Assembly (NCBI GenBank): GCA_937123825.1
Contig: CAKZKQ010000602.1
Coordinates: 1-37,889, forward strand
Length of the DNA stretch: 37,889 bases
Direction of reading: 5' to 3'
Origin: an uncultured Pseudomonadota bacterium
Lineage (GTDB): Bacteria; Myxococcota_A; Bradymonadia; Bradymonadales; GCA-2716585
Below are positions 18,455 through 25,599 of the stretch, piece by piece (positions within the stretch are counted from its first letter, which is position 1; each line of letters opens with the position of its first letter). A model generated the notes under the pieces. The model did no database searches. It was not told the DNA's origin and was given only the letters and a program-made list of their open reading frames with translations. The translations under genes and the position numbers were made by a program.

Positions 18455-18771
18455 CCCACATACGCTGCCCTCCACCCCCGCGCCCCTGCCTCCTGCCCCC
18501 TTAAAGCACCCCATCAAATGGCCTGGTGGGTGACGCCGCCCTCACACAGTACGGCGTTCCCCAAACCACACTGCGATTGCTCACAAAATTGGCCATCATT
18601 GTGTCCCAATTGTAAGCTATCAATTCATTAAAATAATTCATGGTTCTTTGGCCCAAAAATGCTTGGCGTCTTGAACCAGAAATGATGTACTCACTATCCC
18701 TGCAGCGGATTGCTTCTTTCGTGGTTGAATCCTGTCTCCAACCACACCCCTCTGCTCATGAGGACCCAGGC
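18455..18771. other. Intergenic region before kinase 2
   Basis: No gene supported. It contains an ACGCCG/CGGCGT hairpin (18535-18559 area), an AT-rich segment (about 18570-18650), the 17-base element shared with kinase 1 (18681-18697) and a GTGGTTG/CAACCAC hairpin (18721-18745) in the probable leader. An in-frame ATG at 18640 would add 44 residues, but these do not align with the paralog. Confidence 0.5.
18681..18697 (+). promoter_or_regulatory. Shared upstream element, kinase 2 copy
   Basis: AATGATGTACTCACTAT lies 74 bases before the chosen ATG and matches 15376-15392 at 15 of 17 positions. Confidence 0.5.
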
Positions 18772-20127
18772 ATGAGCCCCGTAAAAGACCCTCGTCAGCC
18801 CTCGCCCATCGCCGAGCCACACGCCGGCCAAACCGTGTTGGGGGGCTTTGTCCTGGAAAAAGTCCTTGGTGAAGGCACCTTTGCAACCGCCTGGCGCGCC
18901 CAACAAAGCGGCACCAAACGCAAGGCCGTCGTCAAAATTGCCCACCCCCACCTGATGCACGGCGAAGAACGCCGCCGTGTCGAAGCACGCTTCGCCTCCG
19001 AGTTCACAGCCGCCTCTGAAGTCCAGCATCCGTGTCTGGTGACCGTCTACACCTGGGGAAAGGTCAATCAACACCTGCCCGCCATTGTCATGGAGTACCT
19101 GCCCGGCAAAACCATGGCCCAGGTCCTCCAACGACGGGCCCCGCTGGCCCTGGCCACCTGCTTGAAGTTGGCCGGCAGAGTCGCCAGCGCCCTTGTGGCC
19201 ATCCACGAAGCAGGCATCGTCCACCGCGACGTGTCCCCCAACAACATCATCCTGTCGCGCACCAGCCAGGGCAAAGTCTCATGCAAACTGCTCGACTTTG
19301 GTGTGGCACACTTTGAAGCTTCGCCCAACCCTGTCCAGGGACCGGTGGGGACGCCGCTCTACATCGCCCCAGAGCAACTCTACGGCCAATGCACGCCCGC
19401 CTCGGACGTCTACAGCCTGGGCGCCGTCATGTGGTGGATGCTCACCGGAAAAGAACTCCACAGCACCTTGCAAAGCGCGCTGGGCTCTGGCGCTCACGAG
19501 CCCCCGCCAGACATCTGCCAATACGCCCCAGGGTTGCCCCAGAAAATAAGCAACCTGATGCGCGCCATGCTCTGGCCCGACCCCAACCGCCGCCTCAGCG
19601 CCCAGGACTGCCTGGACCACTTCAGCCTCGTGCTCAACAACCTGCCCGACGCCGCCAAAGAACACACCTCTTTGCTCGGACAAGCGCACAAACCCAGCCA
19701 ACAGCCCAACACAAGGCCCAACCGACGCGCCACACCCGCCTTGATGCGCTCTGCACCGCTGTCGAGCAACAACCACCCCGTTGCGCCCACCAGCGAAGGC
19801 ACCCTGCCCGGCATCCGGCACGCTGAAATATCGGCGGTCGCGCCCCCCGGCCCCAACCCCAAAGACGTTGAGCGCTTCACGACCACCATCCCCAGGCTCC
19901 TGACGGCGCTGGAAGCGGCCCTGAAACACCGCCAGGACACCCGCGCCCTTGGGCTCGCCGTGGAGATATCTCGCTGCGCACAGCGCCTCCAGGCTTCTTC
20001 CATCTCCCAGCTCGCCGAGCTCATCATCGAAATGAAGTGCGCCGACCTCCACACCGAAGCGGCCGACATGTTTCCGAGCCTCAAAGCCGCCTGCGAGACC
20101 CTGGTCATCCCGACGACACACGGCTGA
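18772..20127 (+). CDS. Ser/Thr protein kinase with C-terminal HPt-like domain (kinase 2)
   Basis: 451 residues, a close paralog of the gene at 15477. The ATG at 18772 is preceded by GAGG in a context matching the paralog. The kinase core is complete: GEGTFATAW, VVKIAHPH, HRDVSPNN, LLDFGVAH, YIAPEQLYGQ. Identity is very high through the core and drops in the Ser/Pro linker after residue 300. The C-terminal domain (from DVERFTTTIPRLLTALEAAL) keeps the same helical pattern, with LAVEISRCAQRLQA in place of the HPt phospho-His helix. No membrane segment is seen. It follows the TusA-DsrE2 gene after 317 bases with its own promoter region, and is followed by a cupin gene after 121 bases. Confidence 0.9.
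   Translation: MSPVKDPRQPSPIAEPHAGQTVLGGFVLEKVLGEGTFATAWRAQQSGTKRKAVVKIAHPHLMHGEERRRVEARFASEFTAASEVQHPCLVTVYTWGKVNQHLPAIVMEYLPGKTMAQVLQRRAPLALATCLKLAGRVASALVAIHEAGIVHRDVSPNNIILSRTSQGKVSCKLLDFGVAHFEASPNPVQGPVGTPLYIAPEQLYGQCTPASDVYSLGAVMWWMLTGKELHSTLQSALGSGAHEPPPDICQYAPGLPQKISNLMRAMLWPDPNRRLSAQDCLDHFSLVLNNLPDAAKEHTSLLGQAHKPSQQPNTRPNRRATPALMRSAPLSSNNHPVAPTSEGTLPGIRHAEISAVAPPGPNPKDVERFTTTIPRLLTALEAALKHRQDTRALGLAVEISRCAQRLQASSISQLAELIIEMKCADLHTEAADMFPSLKAACETLVIPTTHG
19342..19461 (+). repeat. 120-base tract identical in both kinase genes (second copy)
   Basis: Identical to 16065-16184; see that entry. Confidence 0.85.
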
Positions 20128-20248
20128 CTCACCCACCGCGCACCACCCCCAAAAGTACTCGCAGGGAGAATCGACCCAAACATCGATTTTCAAAGCCGAT
20201 CCGGTTTAGGGTATGTGGACCTTTGCGACACCCCAAGGAGCCCAAACC

Positions 20249-20617
20249 ATGCCCACACTCATCCCCAAACCGACCCTCATTGAAGCCGCAGGCAACAAAC
20301 CCAAACGCATTGAGGAGTTCATCGGGCAAGTCAACAGCCAAACAGCAGGCCTCAGCATCGCGCGCATGACCAGCCCCAGCGGCTGGGTTGAACCCGGCCA
20401 ACGCCCCGAGTTCGATGAGTACACGCTCGTGCTCGCAGGCAGCCTCCAGGTCGAGACCGAAGACCAAGGCACCTTCACCGTCGAAGCCGGACAAGCCATC
20501 ATCACCCACGCTGGCCAATGGGTCCGCTACAGCACCCCCGGACCCGAAGGCGCCCAGTACATCGCGGTGTGCAGCCCCGCGTTTGCACCCGACACCGTCC
20601 ACCGCGACCCCTCTTGA
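20249..20617 (+). CDS. Small cupin-domain protein
   Basis: 122 residues. The ATG at 20249 has AAGGAG (20235-20240) at ideal spacing; an upstream in-frame ATG lacks one. It is a single cupin barrel. GWVEPGQRPEFDEYTLVLAGSL covers cupin motif 1, where E, D and E replace most of the usual metal-binding His. GQAIITHAGQWVRYSTPGPEGAQYIAVC covers motif 2 with one His. The barrel length fits a cupin_2-type binding protein. With few metal ligands visible, it may be a small-molecule sensor or isomerase rather than a dioxygenase; this is inference. It lies 66 bases before the zinc-ribbon membrane gene, probably in the same transcript. Confidence 0.8.
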   Translation: MPTLIPKPTLIEAAGNKPKRIEEFIGQVNSQTAGLSIARMTSPSGWVEPGQRPEFDEYTLVLAGSLQVETEDQGTFTVEAGQAIITHAGQWVRYSTPGPEGAQYIAVCSPAFAPDTVHRDPS

Positions 20618-20683
20618 ACACTGCCGTAGCGACCACCCTCAACACCACCCCAACGACTCAAGCTCGCCAAGGAGCGCCTCGCC

Positions 20684-21376
20684 ATGAGCAACGTCCAACA
20701 AAACAACAGCGCCAACGCTGGTATCCTGGCCTACTCCATCATCATCACGTTGCTTGGGATCGGCATCATCGTCTTCAGCGTCCTCAAAGACTGGAGCATG
20801 GGGGCCTATGTCCTGGGGGGCATCTTCCTGGTGGCGGGGGGCAGCATGCTGGTGGGGCGAATGAAGGGCGGGCTCAAATACGTCAAACTCGACTGCCCAC
20901 GGTGCGGCCACAGCCAGACCTTCGCCGAAGAAGCCCTGGACAAAGACCGCATGGTGCCGTGCAAATCCTGCGATGGCTACATGCACCGCGACGCAAACGG
21001 CGTCCACCCCGTCTCAGAAGACACCATCGCCGACGAACCCATTTTTGAGGCCGCCTGCCCTGCTGGAGACTTCCAGTGGCCCAGCGGCTGCGCGCTGTGC
21101 GGCAAACCCCACACGAGCGTCGAGAGCGTCGAGGGCTCCACCTTTCACGTCGGCGCCGTCAGCAACAAACGCATCACCCTGACCTGCAACATCCCCGTGT
21201 GTGACGAGCACAAGGGCCAAAACGCGGTCTCGATCGGCCCAGGGATATACATCCAAGGAGACAAGGACTTCTCCATCCGCTTTCGTTCCTACCGCGCCTG
21301 TGTCAACTTCCGGACGCTCAACCCCACCGAAAAGCGCACCACCACAGGCGCTGCGGTCACCTTTGGACGCCAGTGA
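20684..21376 (+). CDS. Two-TM membrane protein with zinc-ribbon Cys pairs
   Basis: 230 residues. The ATG at 20684 has AAGGAG upstream. There are two membrane segments (about 14-33 and 38-58) with a short turn. A soluble domain follows with C71-P-R-C74 and C93-K-S-C96, spaced like a zinc ribbon. A second pair-set follows: CALCGKPH and CNIPVCDEH. The last 60 residues look beta-rich (ISIGPGIYIQGDKDFSIRFR-like). I do not recognise the family. The ribbon should face the cytoplasm if the short N-terminus is inside. It ends 13 bases before the phosphatase gene, which suggests an operon. Confidence 0.78.
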   Translation: MSNVQQNNSANAGILAYSIIITLLGIGIIVFSVLKDWSMGAYVLGGIFLVAGGSMLVGRMKGGLKYVKLDCPRCGHSQTFAEEALDKDRMVPCKSCDGYMHRDANGVHPVSEDTIADEPIFEAACPAGDFQWPSGCALCGKPHTSVESVEGSTFHVGAVSNKRITLTCNIPVCDEHKGQNAVSIGPGIYIQGDKDFSIRFRSYRACVNFRTLNPTEKRTTTGAAVTFGRQ

Positions 21377-21389
21377 GGCCAACAACCCC

Positions 21390-22421
21390 ATGCATCGACC
21401 CCTGCTCTCGCCCATACTCATCATCACAGCCGCGCTCATCATGTTGAGCGCCTGTGAGAAGGCCCATCCTCCCAAACCATCGGCCGCCGCTTCACCCAAA
21501 GCCAAGGCCCCCGCAAACAAGACCGCTGCGCCCCAAAAGCCAAAACCCAAAGAAGCGCTGCCTCCCATGGCCCCCACCCGCTGGCCCAGCAACCCAGCGC
21601 GCGTCATCGCCATCGGAGACGTGCACGGCGACCTTCAAGCCACGCTCGCCGCGCTTCGGCTCGCCGGCGCCATCGCGCCCGATGGTCAATCCTGGATCGG
21701 CAAAGATCTGGTGGTGGTTCAAACCGGTGACCAGCTTGATCGCGGCGATGACGAGATGGCCATCCTCGATCTCTTTGATCGCCTCCATACTGAGGCCAAA
21801 GCCGCAGGCGGTGCCTTCATCCCCCTCAACGGCAACCACGAGATCATGAACATCCAGGGCGACATGCGATACATCACCCCCGGGAGCCTGCCGCCCTTTG
21901 ACGCCATGGCCGATCAACTCGACCTCAACAACCCCGCCGTTCAACGATACCCAGAGGCGCTGCGCCGCAGAGTCGCGGCGTTCATGCCCGGTGGCCCTCT
22001 GGCCCGGCGCCTGGCCCGGCGAAACATCGTGGGGATTGTCGGCCGCACCGCCTTTGTCCACGGAGGGCTCCACCCCGAGCACGCCGCTTACGGCCTTGAC
22101 CGCATCAACAAAGAAGCCCGCGACTGGGCCAACGGCGACGCCCCCATGCCCGCCATCCTCCAGGGCAACCAGAGCCCCATCTGGAGCCGCCGATTCTCTG
22201 ACGAAGCCCAGGAGAGCGACTGCGCGCTGCTTGAACAAACACTGGTGGCGCTCGACATCGACCGCCTGATCCTGGGCCACACCGTTCAAAAACACGGCGT
22301 CACCAGTGCCTGCGACGGCAAAGTCTGGCGGATCGACGTCGGCATGGCCGCCCATTATGGCGGCAAAGCCCAGGTCCTGGAGATTGTCGGGGATCAGGTC
22401 AAGGTCATCGCCCAGAAATGA
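21390..22421 (+). CDS. PPP-family (Shewanella-like) phosphatase lipoprotein
   Basis: 343 residues from the ATG at 21390, giving MHRPLLSPILIITAALIMLSAC with lipobox LSAC. A Lys/Pro/Ala-rich linker reaches about residue 65. The metallophosphatase core then carries every PPP signature: IAIGDVHGDLQA (GDxHG), VVQTGDQLDRGDDEM (GDxxDRG), LNGNHEIMN (GNHE), FVHGGLHPEH and LILGHTVQKHGV. The last motif is typical of Shewanella-like and related bacterial PPP phosphatases, which bind two metal ions and remove phosphate from Ser/Thr or Tyr. The lipoprotein signal places it outside the cytoplasm, so it may not reverse the cytosolic kinases nearby. GAGG lies about 11 bases upstream of the start. Confidence 0.88.
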   Translation: MHRPLLSPILIITAALIMLSACEKAHPPKPSAAASPKAKAPANKTAAPQKPKPKEALPPMAPTRWPSNPARVIAIGDVHGDLQATLAALRLAGAIAPDGQSWIGKDLVVVQTGDQLDRGDDEMAILDLFDRLHTEAKAAGGAFIPLNGNHEIMNIQGDMRYITPGSLPPFDAMADQLDLNNPAVQRYPEALRRRVAAFMPGGPLARRLARRNIVGIVGRTAFVHGGLHPEHAAYGLDRINKEARDWANGDAPMPAILQGNQSPIWSRRFSDEAQESDCALLEQTLVALDIDRLILGHTVQKHGVTSACDGKVWRIDVGMAAHYGGKAQVLEIVGDQVKVIAQK

Positions 22422-22476
22422 GCGTCGCGCCGAGCGCGGGTGCGCTCAAAGCAGGCAACAGGGCGACAATACACGC

Positions 22477-23238
22477 TCACTGCTTCATCTCAATGGCGTT
22501 GATCTTTGAGAGCATCAACGTCGGCCCACCAAAGACAAAGCTGACACCCTGGTAGGGGCAATCCACCACGGTCGCGCCGCGGTTTGCGGTGGTCTTACAC
22601 GTGTTGTACCGCAGCTCGCCGTCAAGCGCGGTGAGATCCGCGGGCTTCAACTTGCTGGTCAATTGGGGCGAAAACACGCGCGAATCCACGCAGTAGGTCT
22701 TGTTCTCTTCAACCTCCACCGACGCCGTCTTCGACCCGGGCGCCCCTGGAGTAATGTACGCATCACATGTGGTCGCAGGCGCCGAGAAGTGGTCCCCGAT
22801 GCCAATGTCCATTCCCCCCATGTGACCGAGCACCCCTGTGTTGTCACCACAGGCGATGACGTTGCCGCCGCGGTTGTGTGCGATGGGACCGCACGTCCCC
22901 AGGTACTGAGCAATGTCGGCCATGGGAGTCTTTTGGCTGATGTTCAACCTGGATTTGCCTGGGATCTCCAGGCACTGAACGCCGCCGAGCGACAACCGCA
23001 CGGCAGTCACACCTGTCTTGTCGGTCCAGACCTGATACTGCCCCACCTCAAAGACCCCCTCGGTAAAGCCATCTTTGATTGGCAAGCCGGTGGCCTTCAA
23101 TTGGGCCTGGGTCATCCCGATTGAGATCTTTCCCAGCGACTTGCCCGGCTTGAGCGTGACACAAGGGCTCTGGGCGGACGCGGACGACACCAACACCATC
23201 ACCGACAACCCCACAATCAACGCAATCACGTAACGCAT
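22477..23238 (-). CDS. Secreted protein of unknown function
   Basis: 253 residues from the ATG at 23238, which has AAGGAG 9 bases upstream. The longer frame to 23265 spans that ribosome site. The signal peptide, MRYVIALIVGLSVMVLVSSASA, is cut before QSPC. The mature protein opens CVTLKPGKSLGKISIGMTQAQL, resembling the 'G.I.IGMT..Q' start of BamE-like and other envelope domains. It has about ten Cys (VQCLEIPG, GTCGPIAHNRGG, IACGDN, TTCDAY, TYCVDS, NTCKTT, VDCPYQG), which probably form disulfides in the periplasm. HNRGGNVIACGD and NRGATVVDCPYQG look like two halves of an internal duplication. No family assigned. Confidence 0.82.
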   Translation of the reverse strand: MRYVIALIVGLSVMVLVSSASAQSPCVTLKPGKSLGKISIGMTQAQLKATGLPIKDGFTEGVFEVGQYQVWTDKTGVTAVRLSLGGVQCLEIPGKSRLNISQKTPMADIAQYLGTCGPIAHNRGGNVIACGDNTGVLGHMGGMDIGIGDHFSAPATTCDAYITPGAPGSKTASVEVEENKTYCVDSRVFSPQLTSKLKPADLTALDGELRYNTCKTTANRGATVVDCPYQGVSFVFGGPTLMLSKINAIEMKQ

Positions 23239-23551
23239 CTGTCGAAACTCCTTTTCGCAACTCAATCAGAGGCAGACACCACAACGCTCGCCCAAAACGG
23301 GCCATCCATTTGTGCGTGTGGGTGTGGCCCATGCCCCATCGGACACAGCCAGTCGCCTCAAGTCTCCAAACGGCCCTCACCTGCGCACCTCGCAGGCCCT
23401 TCTGCCGGAGTCGCCGTCTGGCATGACCTGACATCAATACACGCACAAGGTCACAAAAAGATCTGCGCTTCAAGCCAATAATCCCCGCGGCCCTCCCATG
23501 CCCTTTCAAACGAGGCAGACAGCCAGAGTGTCGCCTCTTCAAACGGCAAGC

Positions 23552-23565
23552 TGTCCAATTGGACA
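23552..23565. promoter_or_regulatory. Candidate activator binding palindrome
   Basis: TGTCCAATTGGACA is a perfect 14-base palindrome about 100 bases upstream of the sigma-54 -24 element. Its position suits an enhancer-binding protein site, possibly for the activator encoded at 25600-27039; this link is inference. Confidence 0.45.
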
Positions 23566-23650
23566 CCCAAATGCGCAGCAAGAGCCGTCTAAAACGGTTG
23601 TATTGTACAGAACCTCACCTTCTCCACCGCGTGTCGACCGCTGCGACGCA

Positions 23651-23667
23651 TTGGCACGGGCTCTGCA
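23651..23667 (+). promoter_or_regulatory. Sigma-54 (RpoN) promoter for the PP2C gene
   Basis: TTGGCACGGGCTCTGCA matches the TGGCACG-N4-TTGCA consensus at every position except the first T of the -12 box. The GG (23653-23654) and GC (23665-23666) are exactly 12 bases apart. Transcription would start near 23678, leaving a leader of about 83 bases before the ATG at 23761. Confidence 0.7.
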
Positions 23668-23760
23668 ACACTCCATGGACTGTGTGGATACGGATTGCGC
23701 TTGCACACGGGGCACAGCTTGAGCGCACAAGCCACAGCCGGCGTTTGGAGGTCAAGGAAG

Positions 23761-24642
23761 ATGAGAGTCAACATCAGCGCATTGTCGGACACCGGGCGCA
23801 AACGCTCGACCAACGAGGACAGCCTCCTGGTGGATGAATCCATGGGGCTCTTTGCGGTCGCAGACGGCATGGGAGGCCATGAGCACGGCGAGGTGGCCAG
23901 CCAGATGGCGCTGCAGACGCTGCATGAGGCGTTGCGCGCGTCGGGGGTGGCGACCCAGCGCCCCAAAACGCGCACAGCGATGGCCAAAGCGCTGCACAAC
24001 GCCGCCAGCGAAGCGGCCCAGAAGGTCGCGCGCTTCTCCATTGGACAGCGCGGCATGGGCACCACAATGACGGCGGTGCTTTTGCACGGCAACCACGGCC
24101 TGATGGTCCATGTGGGCGACAGCCGCCTCTATTTGCAGCGTCAGGGGCGCCTGCGGCAACTGAGCAAGGATCACACGCTGGTCAGCGCATTGGTTGAGCA
24201 GGGCGCATGCACGCCCCCAGAAGCGGTCCATCATCCTCTGCGCCACGTCTTGACGCGGGCATTGGGTCACAAACCCGATGTCTCCATCGACATGGACTGC
24301 TTTGAGTTGTTGCCTGGGGACAAGCTGCTGCTGTGCAGCGACGGGCTGACGGGGCACTTTGAAGACGAAGAACTGGCCGATGTGTTGGTGGGGACCAACG
24401 TCGAGGCCCAGAACAAGTACCTCTTGCGGGCGTGCAACCACAGGGGAGGCTTTGACAACATCACCTCGGTGCTGGTCCACATCGAATCCACCACCAAGGA
24501 GGACACCGACAACGCGCTGCGCGCCCGTCAGAGCCCACGCGGCCGCCGCCCCAGGTTGAAGATCGCCACAGACTTCAACCTCTCCAACATGCGCCTGGCA
24601 TTGGACAAACTGGCCCGCGTCGCCATGACCTCCTGGACCTGA
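23761..24642 (+). CDS. PP2C-family Ser/Thr protein phosphatase
   Basis: 293 residues. The ATG at 23761 follows GGAGGTCAAGGA; an in-frame ATG at 23695 would place 22 poorly conserved residues before the domain. PP2C motifs appear in order: SDTGRKRSTNEDS, FAVADGMGGHEHGE, GMGTTMTAVL, VHVGDSRLYL, LTKDH-type SKDHTLVSALVEQG, LTRALG, KLLLCSDGLTGHF and GGFDNITSVLV. All metal-binding Asp residues are present. These phosphatases are cytosolic and reverse Hanks-kinase phosphorylation. The last 50 residues are basic and may be a tail for binding. A sigma-54 promoter lies upstream, so expression should need an activator. It ends 16 bases before the convergent sigZ gene. Confidence 0.93.
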   Translation: MRVNISALSDTGRKRSTNEDSLLVDESMGLFAVADGMGGHEHGEVASQMALQTLHEALRASGVATQRPKTRTAMAKALHNAASEAAQKVARFSIGQRGMGTTMTAVLLHGNHGLMVHVGDSRLYLQRQGRLRQLSKDHTLVSALVEQGACTPPEAVHHPLRHVLTRALGHKPDVSIDMDCFELLPGDKLLLCSDGLTGHFEDEELADVLVGTNVEAQNKYLLRACNHRGGFDNITSVLVHIESTTKEDTDNALRARQSPRGRRPRLKIATDFNLSNMRLALDKLARVAMTSWT

Positions 24643-24658
24643 TCCCTGGCCCAGCGCC

Positions 24659-25240
24659 TCAATCGCAGCAGGCCCCATCCTCCAAACCGCGCGGGGTGTA
24701 TCCGATCACGCGCCGTCGAACGTCCTGCTCGATCTCACAACATTGCCGCAACAAGACGCCGAGGTTTGCCCGACCTCGCTGCACGCGGGACTTCATCCCA
24801 GAGACCGAGACGCCCGCTTGGAGCGCGGCCTCTTTTTGGCTCAGCGTCCCCAGATCGGTGAGCATCAACGCCTGGCGCTGTTCCTCCCCAAGCAGCTCGA
24901 CAAATGGCCTGATGCAACCCGCAAGCTCCTGCGCCGCATCGTCCTGCGCCTGGCTGCGTTCCGTCTGCCAAACCAAAGGCTCGCGCGCCAGCGCCACCAC
25001 AGCACGCTGCGCGGCCCCTCTGGCTCTGTGATGATCCACAACGGCGTTGCGGGCCACACGGTGGATCCACCCCGAGGCGCTCTGGGCCTCTTCCAGCGCT
25101 GCGCTGTGGGTGTGGATCCGCACAAAAATATCCTGGACGATGTCTTCGGCGTCGGCGTTGGACGCCACGCGCCGCCTGACAAAGGCCAGCAGACCTTGAT
25201 GCAGTTGGTGGTAGAGGCGCTGGGTGGTGTGTGGGTTCAT
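24659..25240 (-). CDS. sigZ: SigZ-type ECF sigma factor
   Basis: 193 residues. The ATG at 25240 follows GAGAGGAAC. Region 2 reads LLAFVRRRVASNADAEDIVQ, then DIFVRIHTHSAALEE..GWIHRVARNAVVDHHR. Region 4 reads LSQKEAALQAGVSVSGMKSR, then VQRGRANL. After region 4 comes LLRQCCEIEQDVRRRVIGYTPRG, ending in CCD. The CC-x-(I/F)-E-x-D and C-terminal Cys pattern is typical of SigZ, and these Cys may bind metal or respond to redox; that role is inference. It is 60 bases downstream of the Cys-pair small protein gene, on the same strand. No anti-sigma gene was recognised nearby. Confidence 0.88.
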   Translation of the reverse strand: MNPHTTQRLYHQLHQGLLAFVRRRVASNADAEDIVQDIFVRIHTHSAALEEAQSASGWIHRVARNAVVDHHRARGAAQRAVVALAREPLVWQTERSQAQDDAAQELAGCIRPFVELLGEEQRQALMLTDLGTLSQKEAALQAGVSVSGMKSRVQRGRANLGVLLRQCCEIEQDVRRRVIGYTPRGLEDGACCD

Positions 25241-25300
25241 GTTCCTCTCGTGGGTCGTGATCTGCGGCCTCGGTCCCGGTTTTCAAGCTCGCCGCCAGCC

Positions 25301-25498
25301 TCAACAACAGCGCCCTTTGCCCGGTGATTTTGGGGCAGGGGGCTCTTGGGCGGCAGCCTGAGCTTGGCAGCATGGTTGGCTTTGCAAAGGCGAGCAACAC
25401 CCATCGGTCTGGACCTGCTCGCAGCAGGGTGCCTCCTCGGGGTGGCTCTGGGGTGGGTGCTGGTGGGTTGGTCTCTTCGGTGTGTTTTGCTGGCTCAT
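25301..25498 (-). CDS. Small protein with regularly spaced Cys pairs
   Basis: 65 residues. The ATG at 25498 has an excellent GGAGG 5 bases upstream; an upstream ATG in the frame lacks one. The sequence is Pro/Gln-rich with Cys pairs at 25-26, 34-35 and 43-44, spaced CC-x7-CC-x7-CC, plus a final CC at 64-65. Three His near residues 12-19 could add metal ligands. There is no membrane segment or signal peptide. The downstream gene, sigZ, also carries CC motifs. The setting suggests a metal- or redox-binding mini-protein, perhaps a regulator of SigZ; this is inference. Short and of odd composition, so it could be missed in annotation. Confidence 0.7.
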   Translation of the reverse strand: MSQQNTPKRPTHQHPPQSHPEEAPCCEQVQTDGCCSPLQSQPCCQAQAAAQEPPAPKSPGKGRCC

Positions 25499-25599
25499 GC
25501 TCGCCTCCATCATTGGGTTCAACCAGGAAGACGGAGCACTGGCCCAATGGACGCAGCCCAACATGCTATTTTTTCTGGATCGGACACACCAGCCCCAAC

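Larger units (their letters stand above)
23239..23760. other. Divergent intergenic region before PP2C gene
   Basis: No gene supported. Between the secreted protein (minus) and the phosphatase (plus) lie the palindrome at 23552-23565 and the sigma-54-like promoter at 23651-23667. The distance between them (about 100 bases) is right for an activator site and its promoter. Confidence 0.6.

Noticed and set aside
18647..18663. Sigma-54-like TTGGCCCAAAAATGC before kinase 2
   Set aside because: The GG-to-GC spacing is one base short, which normally abolishes sigma-54 function.
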